Below the pieces are notes generated by a model, which worked only from the letters and a program-made list of their open reading frames with translations, was not told where the DNA came from and did no database searches. A stretch of DNA of 64,000 bases from Leptobrachium leishanense (taxonomy: Eukaryota; Chordata; Amphibia; Anura; Megophryidae): assembly GCA_009667805.1 (NCBI GenBank), contig CM019063.1, positions 196,458,954 through 196,522,953 of the forward strand, in the 5' to 3' direction. This document shows positions 23,160 to 31,928 of the stretch, piece by piece. The position numbers and the translations under genes were made by a program. How positions within the stretch are numbered: position 1 is the first letter of the stretch; every line of letters begins with the position of its first letter.

Positions 23160-24148
23160 CACATAAACATAATGACACATTCCCCTCCACATAGATTTTC
23201 CCCACCACAGGCTTGTCCTTTGCTTAGTGTGGGGAGGCTCTGGATCTTGGTGGCAGATGAAAGGAGAGATTATCACATTGGGCCTCCTTGATCTCTTCTC
23301 CCTAATGAGCACTAGCAACAATATTTGGGTGAGGCAGATTCCAGCCTTAACAGTGCTTAGCACTGTGTTTGCTCTTTTCACTTTGGTGAGGAATGGGAAT
23401 ATGTTCCCATGCCTCCCATTGATCAAACTATGGAGCTTCCTAATTGTGGTGAAGCTCCAAATCTGGCAGCATGTCAAGTTGAAAGGGTCTTTCAAGCGTC
23501 CATATGGTCAATCGATCCATATGATCCGCCCTTACCTGCAATGTTCCAAACATATGCCAGCTGAGATATGCATGCCATAAGTTCTCCATTGCTGACCTAG
23601 TGTTAAACTTTTGCAAAACCCCTTGACACATGAAAATAATTAAACTAAGGAATTCCAAGGTGCAGAGGGCAGCACAATATGTACCCTTGTCTGGTCATAT
23701 ACAGGCGAACACAAGTAGTTCTCAGCATTCTTCCACCGCCCCCAGGATGACCCTGCTCACACAAGCTAGAGCAGAGCTCTCACAGGGTTACACTATTCTA
23801 CCTGGACTCCTATATGCTCTAGGAGCGGATAGCAGGGCTGCCGGTATGTGTTGTGACTTCCAACTACTACAACTCAAGCGACTGATACAATCGTGGCCTG
23901 AGTGGAATGGTTAGAATAGAGATGTTAATAGCGAGTCCTTTATGGCTAACAACTCCTTTAAATCTTTCCATTAGTGACCAGCTATTAATGGCTTCTTTGA
24001 AATAGGGACCCAGTTTTGTGTAAATAATGGAAACATCAAATTGTAGAGGCAAGCTTATGAAGAAGGATCTTATTTCTGCTTGTTATTGGAGCATTCTTTG
24101 GTCAATGTCAATACAGGCTGGTGGGAAAGATGAAACATGCAGCAGTAG
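23160..24148 (-). other. unassigned; possibly a badly decayed retroelement
   Basis: Several interrupted minus-strand frames have a faintly reverse-transcriptase-element flavour, but no motif is intact and no assignment is made. Confidence 0.2.
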
Positions 24149-24720
24149 TGTAGCGCTCACCCCCGAAGGAGCCGCTTAAAATATTAAAACAATTTGGGCT
24201 CGTCTCCCCATGGCAAGAGAAATAACGGACGCGACACAGATGGATGGGGTTAAAGATTTGGTGCGTTTACTGTTCCCAGTGAACGGGGAAAAAGGCAGGG
24301 TAAATAAAATGCACATACAGGGGTGGGACAATAATGCAAGGGGGGATAAATAATAATACAGTACATATAACACAACTTTAACAAATACTCCCTCGATCCC
24401 GAGTAGAAAGCTAAATAGCAATGTTCCTCTCTAACATACACATATACATATAGATAACATAGGAATGTAACTCTTCCTCACCGTATCCATTAATCCCAAC
24501 CCCGAATAACCCTCCCCAAACACCCCAAAGTGTAGGTGTGCATGTGAGTGTAGCGGTCGCGCTGGCCAGCAAAAATATAAATATATCAGGGGGAAAAAAG
24601 AAAAAAAAATCAAAATACTCTTCGTGCACAATCTTGAAAAAAAACAGTCTCGGTCACTAGAGATCTCTTCAAAAGAAATGTAAGTCCCAACCGTTGGGGC
24701 CCTTGTTGCAGAAAATGCGG

Positions 24721-24917
24721 TGTTGTACCCCGCTATGGTCTATGCAGTGGTGGCAGAGATGCGGTATCGTACTGCACTATGGTCTATGCAGTATGTAGCA
24801 TTTGCAGGTTGTACTGCGCTGTGGTCTATGCAGTTTTCGGGGTTTGTGGGTTTGTACTGCGCTACGGTCTATGCAGTAACGGAAGTGCGGTGATGTACTG
24901 CGCTGTGGCCTATGCAG
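24721..24917. repeat. tandem repeat within the LTR
   Basis: Five units built on TACTGCGCTATGGTCTATGC, spaced about 36-45 bp. The identical block is at 32501-32697 in the other LTR. Position inside the LTR suggests an enhancer-like role, which is inference. Confidence 0.75.
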
Positions 24918-27900
24918 GCCTCTCACCCTTCCAGACGCTCGGGCGACACGGGTCCCAGCCTCCCCAGTCAGCCTTTCCAGCCTCTGAGTCGGTCCTCTGG
25001 CTCCTCAGACGGTGATCCGGCTCTCTCTCCCAGGCGCGCGTCCGCACCCTGTGCTTCGTGCTGGTCCCTCCGGCTTGTAGCCTTCCGATCTTCGGACTGT
25101 GCAGCCTCACAGCCGTTTCGGTGTCCGTGGCCGGGTCCCCGGTCCGCGTCCTCCGCTTTTCCCCGTTTTCCTCTTCTCCCCTCCTCTGCGTGCTTCTCTC
25201 CTCTCTCCCCGGCTCCCTCCCTCCTTGTCCGTTTATTTTCAAAAACTCCCGCCAAAAAAAACGGCTTTCTCTTCGCGAGCCGGCTCCTTGCGCCCGCCGT
25301 TGGGGCTTTCCTTGCACACTTCCTGCATCTCCCGGCGCTAGGCATGCCGGGAGATGTAGTCCATCGGCGCTACACTCTCCCCCCTCTAGAATCCTTGGGT
25401 CTCTCCAAGGAGGTGCAGCGTGTGTATGAGTGCGTACATGTGTGCTAGTTACACTTCCCTCCTTGACATAACCCAACTTTACATATACTTTCTCCAAACG
25501 TTCTAACAATTCTATGGCCTCTACTAACATAGCGGACACTTTGGGCACTCTTGTCACGGTGGTCACAGCCTCTTCCGTACAGCGTCCTGATGAGTCGTAG
25601 GTGAGCCTTCTTGGAGGCCGAACAGAGCGTTTTGGCATGACTAGCTCTTGGTCGGGTAGGCCCTCACTAGGCGTGAGGGTTTCTTCTCCCCTGGTGGAGC
25701 CTCTAGGCTCCGTTGATCTCCTGTCGGACAGACCCTCAACAGACGGGGGAGTACCGACCCCCTCGATGGAGCCTCCTGGCTCTGTCGATCCTCCATTGAG
25801 CAGACCTTCAACAGACTCAAAAGTGTCCTCTCTTCCCACTTCGTGAAATTCACCTGGTTGATCCCCACACGTTGTCACTTCCTCTTCATCCTCGTAGGAC
25901 CCTTCCAGCGAGGGCATGGAGTCATGTTCCGATCGAACGTCTTCTTCTTCAGGGGAGTCCACCTCGACATGGGTGTCTTCCAGGCGGAACTCGGGAGCTT
26001 CAGGCCGCAAGTTGCTCTCCCGAGTTCCCCAAACCCAACGAGTCCCGTCCGGCTCCTGCGACAGCCCTTGAGCCTGACGGCCACTCCCTCCTCCACTGTC
26101 CCCTTCGCCTGTGCCTACCTCCCAGGCCTGCGAAGGCCAGTGGTGGGGAGGTAGGGTCCCCAAAGGCAGGGTAGGTGGAGGGGTTTCGTCCCAGTTCGGG
26201 ACCTCTGCGGTCTTCGATATCGTGAGCGAAGATGTTGAATCCTCAGTCGCCAACGAACTCGACGGCCATATCCACTCAAGGCAGAGACTCCCCTCATCGC
26301 TGTCGTCTTCGCCGGCGTCCGCTCCCCGGGCCTGCTGAGACCTGGTGCGGGGAGCTGGACAGGGCCCAGGGAGACTCGGTGCGAGGGCTTGCTCCCCGAT
26401 TGGGATCCTCACTGCTTCTCCCAGTGGTAACAGGTGATTCCTGTGCCAATTCTTAAGCGGGCCTGCTCGACCCTCGGGTCGGATCTGGTAGACCGGCAGT
26501 CCCGGCAGCTGCTTGCAGATTAGGTAAATTTGCGAGCTCCATCGGTCGGCCAACTTGTGTCGGGCAGCCACGCCCAGATTCTTTAACAAAACCCGATCGC
26601 CGGGCTGTAGATCATGCAGTCGGACCCGCAGGTCGTAGTTTTTCTTGTTCCGCAGTTCCCTACTTCCTGAAGTCTGACGGGCATGCTCGAACGCGGAGGC
26701 CAAGTTCTTCCGAAGTCGATCCACATATCCTTTGTGTGAACTTCCAGACGTTCCGTCGGGCGCTACCCCAAACGCCAGGTCAACCGGCAGCCGAGCCTCT
26801 CTTCCGAACATTAACCGGTAAGGCGAGTACCCTGTGGAGTCGTTCTTGGTGCTGTTATAGGCGTGCACCAGTGTGGCTACTTGTCGGCTCCAACTCTGCT
26901 TCTCTCGGACGGACAGTGTCCCTAACATGTTTAGCAATGTCCGATTGAATCTCTCGGGTAAGGCGTCACCTTGCGGGTGGTACGGGGTTGTTCGAGTCTT
27001 CTGGATGCCAAGTGAGTGTAGTAGCTGTCCCACTAGTTTTCCCTCGAAATCCCGACCCTGGTCGGAATGGATCCTCTTCGGCAGACCGTAATGGACAAAA
27101 ATTTTTTCCATCAACACCTTCGCCACCGTGTGAGCGCGTTGATCCTTGGTGGGGAAGGCTTGGGCGTAACGCGTAAAATGGTCGGTTACTACCAGGATGT
27201 TTCCCTGGCCACTTGTATCGGGCTCTAGGCATAGAAAGTCTATACACACCAAGTCCATGGGGCCTTGGCTCTGTAGGTGTCCCATAGGCGCGGCTCGGGC
27301 GGGCAGGGTCTTCCGTTGGATACATCTGAGGCACGAACGACAATACCCCTCCACTTCAGCCTTCATTCCCGGCCAGTAGAAGCGGTCTCGCACTAACTTG
27401 AAGGTTTTCTCCACACCCAAATGCCCGTGATTGTCATGCAGTGACTCCAACACCTTTTCCCGGTGCTTCTCAGGGAGGAACAGTTGCGTGACTTCCTCGT
27501 GATCAGAAGACGGTGCTCTACGGTATACCACCCCCTCTTGTATAGTCAATCTTTCCCACTCTCTGTAAGCCAGTTGGGCCCCTTCCAGACGACTCGTCTG
27601 CAAAAGTTCCCGCTTGTCTTCTTTCAAGGCTTTCCCAACTAAAGCGATGAGGGGATCTTCGGCTTGGTCGCCTCGTAAGTCTTTCCTTGAGAGTGCCGGT
27701 AAATCCGTGTCCTTGAGTTGGGTGAGGTTGCAGTAGAGTTCGGGAACAGCCCCAGCCCTGATTCCGATTGCCTCGGCTCCGGCTACGCCCCCTCCCCGTT
27801 CGACCCCTCGACACACGGCCTGCACCCCGTCTGGAGTCAGCTGAGTCCATTCTGTATGATGGGGTCTCCGAGACAGAGCGTCTGCGTCCCTGTTGTTCAC

Positions 27901-29382
27901 TCCCGGTCGGTACTTCAGGCTGAACTGGAATCCGGATAACGCAGCCAGCCACCGATGTCCGGTTGCATCTAACTTTGCCGTGGTGAGGATGTATGTCAGT
28001 GGGTTATTGTCGGTCTTTATTACAAACTCAGCTCCATATAAATAGTCCTTGAGTTTGTCCACCACGGCCCACTTCAACGCTAGGAACTCCAGCTTGTGAG
28101 TTGGGTAGTTTCGTTCCGATGGTGTGAGACTCCGGCTCACGTAGGCTACGGGCCGCAGCAGATCGTCATGCTCTTGGTACAGGACCCCTCCCAAACCCTC
28201 TCTGCTGGCGTCCACGTGTAACTCGTACGGCTTTTTTGGATCTGCGTACGCTAGAACAGGCGCTCTGGTCAGACTCTCTTTTAACTTTCGGAAGGAATCT
28301 TCACATCCTTCAGTCCACTCCTCTTGCACTGACTCTTTAGCCTTCCTCTGCCCGAAGGCCGGCGTCCCCTGACTCGGAGCCTTCGATTCCACTTGTGTCT
28401 CTTTGTTCTGTAGAAGTTCGTTCAGTGGTTTCGAAATTTTGGCGAACCCCTCCACGAACCTTCTGTAGTATGAACAGAACCCCAGAAATGACCTTACTTC
28501 CGTGACCGTCCGCGGTCTAGGCCATGACGTCACCGCCTCCAACTTCCGTGGATCCGTGGAAACGCCCTCCGCCGAGACTACGTGTCCCAAGTAAGTCACC
28601 GAGGGTAGGCAGAACTGACACTTTTCCAGCGACAGCTTCAACCCCTCTTCATGGAGTCTCTTCAGTACTTTCTCCAGTCTCTGTTCGTGTTCCTCCAGGG
28701 TTTTTCCGAAAACAATGATATCATCCAGGTACACAAGTACCTCTATCAAGTTCATATCTCCCACGGTCTTCTCCATCAATCGCTGGAAGGTAGCGGGTGC
28801 CCCAGTGAGGCCCTGGGGCATCCGATTGAATTCGAAGAACCCCAGCGGGCATATGAATGCCGTTTTCTCTCTGTCATCTGGGTGCATGGGTATTTGGTGG
28901 TAGCCACTCCGAAGGTCCAGCACGCTGAACCACTTCGCCCCTGACAGGCACTGTAAGGCGTCCTCTATTCGAGGGGTGGCGTACTGGTCTGGGATGGTTC
29001 GCTGGTTTAGGGTACGGTAGTCGATACACAGCCGGATGGAGCCGTTCTTCTTTCGGACCAGCACGATCGGCGAGGCGTAGGGACTTCTGGACTCTTTGAT
29101 CACCTTTGTCCGTTGCAGTTCGTTCAGCTGCTCCCTCAAGTCGTCCAAGTCCCCCAGCGGGACTCGCCTGGACCTCTCCCGGAACGGCTTGTCTTCATGC
29201 AATCGGATACGGTGTTCGGTGCTCTTTGCCAACCCCACGTCGAACTCATCCCTGGAAAATAACTCCTTCCACTTCAGCACTTGAGCCTGAAGGCGCCTCT
29301 TCCACTCTTCGGAGATGGGAGCGTTCTTCGGGAAAAAGTTTTCTTCCGGGATGTCCTGTCCCCCTTCACTCCCCCAGACGGG
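24910..29382 (-). CDS. pol: Pol: reverse transcriptase, RNase H, integrase
   Basis: Frame opens after a TAA at 29385-29383, so no Met start is expected; it is a -1 frame relative to protease. Numbering from the Val codon at 29280: reverse transcriptase about 60-250 with YLDD at 184-187; RNase H about 350-470 with D356, E398, D424; integrase zinc finger about 616-653 (HX3-5H, CX2C); catalytic core with D681, D740 and E776 (D,D-35-E spacing), then a GPY/F-type region at about 890-950. All listed catalytic residues are present and there are no internal stops. After residue 960 comes an unusual proline- and acid-rich tail of about 340 residues with three degenerate SxEGL...GSTEP repeats, ending with a PPRRLTYDSSG block. 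The frame then runs about 154 codons into the LTR. It would copy the element RNA into DNA and integrate it. Confidence 0.93.
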   Translation of the reverse strand, partial: PVWGSEGGQDIPEENFFPKNAPISEEWKRRLQAQVLKWKELFSRDEFDVGLAKSTEHRIRLHEDKPFRERSRRVPLGDLDDLREQLNELQRTKVIKESRSPYASPIVLVRKKNGSIRLCIDYRTLNQRTIPDQYATPRIEDALQCLSGAKWFSVLDLRSGYHQIPMHPDDREKTAFICPLGFFEFNRMPQGLTGAPATFQRLMEKTVGDMNLIEVLVYLDDIIVFGKTLEEHEQRLEKVLKRLHEEGLKLSLEKCQFCLPSVTYLGHVVSAEGVSTDPRKLEAVTSWPRPRTVTEVRSFLGFCSYYRRFVEGFAKISKPLNELLQNKETQVESKAPSQGTPAFGQRKAKESVQEEWTEGCEDSFRKLKESLTRAPVLAYADPKKPYELHVDASREGLGGVLYQEHDDLLRPVAYVSRSLTPSERNYPTHKLEFLALKWAVVDKLKDYLYGAEFVIKTDNNPLTYILTTAKLDATGHRWLAALSGFQFSLKYRPGVNNRDADALSRRPHHTEWTQLTPDGVQAVCRGVERGGGVAGAEAIGIRAGAVPELYCNLTQLKDTDLPALSRKDLRGDQAEDPLIALVGKALKEDKRELLQTSRLEGAQLAYREWERLTIQEGVVYRRAPSSDHEEVTQLFLPEKHREKVLESLHDNHGHLGVEKTFKLVRDRFYWPGMKAEVEGYCRSCLRCIQRKTLPARAAPMGHLQSQGPMDLVCIDFLCLEPDTSGQGNILVVTDHFTRYAQAFPTKDQRAHTVAKVLMEKIFVHYGLPKRIHSDQGRDFEGKLVGQLLHSLGIQKTRTTPYHPQGDALPERFNRTLLNMLGTLSVREKQSWSRQVATLVHAYNSTKNDSTGYSPYRLMFGREARLPVDLAFGVAPDGTSGSSHKGYVDRLRKNLASAFEHARQTSGSRELRNKKNYDLRVRLHDLQPGDRVLLKNLGVAARHKLADRWSSQIYLICKQLPGLPVYQIRPEGRAGPLKNWHRNHLLPLGEAVRIPIGEQALAPSLPGPCPAPRTRSQQARGADAGEDDSDEGSLCLEWIWPSSSLATEDSTSSLTISKTAEVPNWDETPPPTLPLGTLPPHHWPSQAWEVGTGEGDSGGGSGRQAQGLSQEPDGTRWVWGTRESNLRPEAPEFRLEDTHVEVDSPEEEDVRSEHDSMPSLEGSYEDEEEVTTCGDQPGEFHEVGREDTFESVEGLLNGGSTEPGGSIEGVGTPPSVEGLSDRRSTEPRGSTRGEETLTPSEGLPDQELVMPKRSVRPPRRLTYDSSGRCTEEAVTTVTRVPKVSAMLVEAIELLERLEKVYVKLGYVKEGSVTSTHVRTHTHAAPPWRDPRILEGGECSADGLHLPACLAPGDAGSVQGKPQRRAQGAGSRRESRFFWREFLKINGQGGREPGREERSTQRRGEEENGEKRRTRTGDPATDTETAVRLHSPKIGRLQAGGTSTKHRVRTRAWEREPDHRLRSQRTDSEAGKADWGGWDPCRPSVWKGERPA
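25341..25360 (-). promoter_or_regulatory. ZNF143/THAP11 (SBS)-like motif near the U3 start
   Basis: Element-sense ACTACATCTCCCGGCATGCC resembles the vertebrate SBS motif ACTACAATTCCCAGCATGC. It lies 15 bp from the LTR end, and is repeated at 33121-33140 in the 5' LTR. Half of it also pairs with the following GCCGGGAGATG stem. Confidence 0.45.
25375..25387 (-). promoter_or_regulatory. polypurine tract of the Gypsy element
   Basis: In element sense AGAGGGGGGAGAG directly abuts the 3' LTR start TGTAGCGC, the expected position for plus-strand priming. Confidence 0.85.
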
Positions 29383-30521
29383 TTAGGGAGCAGAGGCTTG
29401 GCGGACGCCACCTGTCCAATGGGTGTCCGAGCCTTCAGGACGACCGGTGAGGTTGATACATTGCACACATCAACGGAGACCCTTCCGCTAGTTTGCTGCA
29501 ACATCTTCGTGGGTATTACCTCGGGGACTATTTCCAAGCCCACTTCACCCCCTTTGATAGGATCAGTTTCCAGCAAGACGTACGGCCCCGTCGGCAGTCC
29601 ATTCGTTCGGACGGATACCTGCAGGCGGGCTACTTCTCCGACTTGCAAAACCTTCCGAGGCCCTCTCAGCCTCCACACACGCCCTACTTCGGTCGGTGCT
29701 TGCTGTTCTTCAATCATCTTATTGTAGACGGGACGCAACAGGGGGTGTAATTCCCCAATGGGACCTTCTTCCAGAGTCAAAGGAGTTAGAAGGCGCCGCA
29801 CCAGGTCCGTGTTCGTCCCCACGATCATGGATCCTCGATGGTCTCCTGTAGGCCGAGGACACACAATGGCCAAAGCCTCGCAACTTCTGGGCTGTCCGGT
29901 GACTTCGGGTCCCAGGTCTAGCTTCACCTGCAGATACCCGTCGTACGGGAGACTTTCCGTCCCAATGCCCCATATCTCCAGATCCTTCAAAGCTTTCAGG
30001 GGCAAGTGCTTCAGGTGCTTCTCATAAAAGTCGCGGTATAGAAGGGTCACCTGTGCCCCAGAGTCCAGCAAGGCCTTTGTATAGATTCCCTCGACTCTGA
30101 TCGGAACTACGGGGGAAGGCCCTATTAGGTGCTTCGGGATTTCTGCTGACGTAGAGCAGGGTTTCGGTCCCGTCCTTTTCACTCTTATTTTCTTACGACT
30201 TCGGTTCGCCTTTGAGCGGGTTCTTTCCTTCTTCTGAGGGGCTTCTGGTTCCGGGGGGACCGCGGGGTCCGTCCCGACAAGCTCAGTGATCGCGGGGTTG
30301 CTCGTTTCACTTGTCCTGTCTACCCACGTGACGGTCCTGGAGCTCTCGGTGTCTTCGGGGCGCCCCAGCTGCTCCTCTACTGGGGCCCCATGGCGTTTCC
30401 CGCCGACGTGGCGGAGAACAGCTTCTTTATGATCTGAGCTAGTTCTGTTTCGGGGGAGGTTTCTGTCTTTGGCTTCTGGCACTGTGCCCGAAAGTGACCC
30501 ATCTCGCCACACCTGAAACAC
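29274..30521 (-). CDS. pro: Protease frame of the Gypsy element
   Basis: The frame carries the aspartic protease signature LLDSGAQVTLL (DSG at residues 153-155 counted from 30521). Its first Met overlaps the zinc knuckle in another frame and is not a credible start; the frame is entered by a -1 slip at 30395-30401, so the meaningful coding part is 29274-30394. Upstream of the protease is a basic stretch (KANRSRKKIRVKRTG). The frame ends in TGA at 29276-29274, overlapping pol by about 100 bp. The protease would cleave the Gag and Pol precursors. Retroviral-type proteases act as dimers, so one DSG per chain is normal. Confidence 0.88.
   Translation of the reverse strand: MFQVWRDGSLSGTVPEAKDRNLPRNRTSSDHKEAVLRHVGGKRHGAPVEEQLGRPEDTESSRTVTWVDRTSETSNPAITELVGTDPAVPPEPEAPQKKERTRSKANRSRKKIRVKRTGPKPCSTSAEIPKHLIGPSPVVPIRVEGIYTKALLDSGAQVTLLYRDFYEKHLKHLPLKALKDLEIWGIGTESLPYDGYLQVKLDLGPEVTGQPRSCEALAIVCPRPTGDHRGSMIVGTNTDLVRRLLTPLTLEEGPIGELHPLLRPVYNKMIEEQQAPTEVGRVWRLRGPRKVLQVGEVARLQVSVRTNGLPTGPYVLLETDPIKGGEVGLEIVPEVIPTKMLQQTSGRVSVDVCNVSTSPVVLKARTPIGQVASAKPLLPNPSGGVKGDRTSRKKTFSRRTLPSPKSGRGAFRLKC
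30364..30401 (-). promoter_or_regulatory. programmed -1 frameshift signal, Gag to protease
   Basis: The heptamer G_GGA_AAC is at 30401-30395; its GGA codon starts at 30400, exactly in the zinc-knuckle frame. Eight bases later GCCCCAG can pair with CTGGGGC (7 bp, loop TAGAGGAGCAG), and the zero-frame stop TAG lies in that loop. Slipping back one base enters the protease frame. G_GGA_AAC is a proven slip site in PEG10, PNMA3 and some lentiviruses. Confidence 0.85.
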
Positions 30522-30784
30522 TTCCTCCCCGCCAACTCTGCCGACGGATTGGTCCCGGTGAATTTTGACACGGGGGTCTGACCGGACGCCATGGTCGCGT
30601 TTCCGGTGCCTTTTTCCATGAAGGCCTTCTGTAATGCTGCTTGGGTTTCAATCACCTTTAACAAGACTTGACTCCATTCTGACTGAGTCTGCTGCATTCT
30701 TGTTTGAGTTTCTTGTATTTGTTGGATGGCCTTTTTCAGGTCCGTATGCTGCCGGGGAAAAGGTTCGCTAGTGATAACCTCCAT
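30377..30784 (-). CDS. Gag C-terminal part: coiled coil and nucleocapsid zinc knuckle
   Basis: From the Met at 30784, residues 15-55 are Gln-rich with heptad-like hydrophobics (likely coiled coil) and C89-X2-C92-X4-H97-X4-C102 forms a single CCHC zinc knuckle (CFRCGEMGHFRAQC). The frame ends at TAG 30379-30377. It is in -1 frame to the main Gag ORF (30736-31869), overlapping it by about 50 bp; either a frameshift joins the two or an indel broke one long gag. A formal slip site T_TTC_CCC lies at 30760-30754. Zinc knuckles package the element RNA. Confidence 0.85.
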   Translation of the reverse strand: MEVITSEPFPRQHTDLKKAIQQIQETQTRMQQTQSEWSQVLLKVIETQAALQKAFMEKGTGNATMASGQTPVSKFTGTNPSAELAGRKCFRCGEMGHFRAQCQKPKTETSPETELAQIIKKLFSATSAGNAMGPQ

Positions 30785-31869
30785 CGCTCGGGGGTCGGAG
30801 AGGGGTCCCGTCCTTCTATCTCGGAGCCGTAAGTGTCGCTGGATTCTTCATCCCATAGCGTGCACTCCCTGGGCCGTGCCTGTTGGGTGTGCACCTTTAC
30901 TCCACTTTTCGACGACTTCTCTTCCAATAGTGCTTCCTCCTCTCGGACCGTTCGGATTAGTTCCAGATACTTTAGTTCTTGGTTGTTTCCTTTTGCCCTT
31001 AACTTAAGCATCACTGGATCTAAAGGTTGAGCGCCCCTTAAAACTTGCTGCATGCGGATTCCATCAATCTTCTCTGGATCAACTCCTTTCTTCAGTAATA
31101 TGCGGTGTAAAATTCGGTCCAACCGCCCCATGTACTCGGTCATTTTTTCTCCTTTCTGTTGGTAGGTGTGTTCATATAAAAAAAATAATTCTGCTACTTT
31201 CTCGGTCTGCCCAAACACCTCCTGCAGGATATTCAGATAATCTAAAGCCGTGCAATCCCGTTGACTTGCCTTTAAATTTCTGACGGCCTCGGACGCGGGT
31301 CCTCTCAGACTTTCCGTTAGTCTTTGTTTCCTTTGGGACTCTGGGATATCCCATTCATCCATGGCTTGCGTCGCCTGCTCCACCCATTCGTCATAGGTTT
31401 CCTCTCCTGCCGGTGTTGGGGTGTTTCCTGAAAAAATTCTCAGACGCCTGTAATTAAAATTAACCGGTGGGGGGTCGTTTCTTCGGCTTTTTTCTAGTAA
31501 TTCACCGATGGCTCTGACAAACTCTGGCCCTATGACGGCCATCTGTCCCGGTGTTCCTGCTTCCGCGTACTCTAGTTTCGGCACTCTGGGTCTGTATATT
31601 TTGGCTTCCATTCCTTCCGCTATGGTTATGCTCTCTTTTTGGAAACAGTCTGGGATACCTCCCCTCCACTCAAATAATACGTGCGTCTGTGCAACGTCTT
31701 GGTATCTCCTCACGTCTTTTATTCCTCCTCGGTGCGTCTGCGCCAACGCTCGTATAGCTTGACAAATTCTTTCCTGTTCCCATGTGCCTGTGGGAATCTC
31801 TAACACAACACTTGAGGCCAACTCGCTATCTCGCTGTCTACACCATCCAGCGGCAGTGTCCGCGTCCAT
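30736..31869 (-). CDS. gag: Gag: PNMA-like N-terminal domain and capsid
   Basis: 377 residues from ATG at 31869, about 60 bp inside the 5' LTR and just after the primer site. Residues 1-105 (with WC at 9-10, ALAQ, VLFEWRGG) resemble the RRM-like N-terminal domain of vertebrate PNMA proteins. Residues about 138-325 (YRRLRIFSG, ESLRGPASEAV, YLNILQEVFG, EKMTEYMGRLD) resemble the PNMA/Arc-type capsid. It ends in a short unrelated-looking tail at TGA. PNMA genes are established domesticated Ty3/Gypsy gags, so this element is plausibly from the same lineage. That relation is by recognition of motifs and needs a search. It would form the capsid shell. Confidence 0.88.
   Translation of the reverse strand: MDADTAAGWCRQRDSELASSVVLEIPTGTWEQERICQAIRALAQTHRGGIKDVRRYQDVAQTHVLFEWRGGIPDCFQKESITIAEGMEAKIYRPRVPKLEYAEAGTPGQMAVIGPEFVRAIGELLEKSRRNDPPPVNFNYRRLRIFSGNTPTPAGEETYDEWVEQATQAMDEWDIPESQRKQRLTESLRGPASEAVRNLKASQRDCTALDYLNILQEVFGQTEKVAELFFLYEHTYQQKGEKMTEYMGRLDRILHRILLKKGVDPEKIDGIRMQQVLRGAQPLDPVMLKLRAKGNNQELKYLELIRTVREEEALLEEKSSKSGVKVHTQQARPRECTLWDEESSDTYGSEIEGRDPSPTPERWRLSLANLFPGSIRT
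30754..30760 (-). promoter_or_regulatory. formal slip heptamer T_TTC_CCC between the two gag frames
   Basis: In the main Gag frame the codons CTT TTC CCC contain T_TTC_CCC, which fits X_XXY_YYZ. C in the Y position is not a known efficient site, so this is a candidate only. Confidence 0.3.
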
Positions 31870-31906
31870 TTTTCTCTCGCCAAAAAGAACGGTATTTTTA
31901 GAGACG

Positions 31907-31926
31907 AATCCCGGCTCGAGCCCCCA
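31907..31926 (-). promoter_or_regulatory. primer binding site of the Gypsy element, tRNA-Pro-like
   Basis: Plus strand AATCCCGGCTCGAGCCCCCA resembles the tRNA-Pro 3' end AATCCCGGACGAGCCCCCA, with one change and one extra base. It ends 2 bases from the 5' LTR. Confidence 0.75.
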
Positions 31927-31928
31927 CG

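Larger units (their letters stand above)
24149..25374 (-). repeat. 3' LTR of the Gypsy element
   Basis: In element sense TGTAGCGC...GCGCTACA, a perfect 8-bp inverted terminus. It contains five degenerate 40-bp repeats (24721-24917) and a hairpin near the U3 start (25325-25360). Confidence 0.95.

Noticed and set aside
23160..24060. Protein-coding gene or LINE ORF in overlapping frames on both strands
   Set aside because: Frames are short, broken and lack any intact motif; no confident class.
30439..30651. Extra ORFs overlapping the Gypsy coding region and LTRs on both strands
   Set aside because: Shadows of gag/pol or of GC-rich LTR DNA without domain content.
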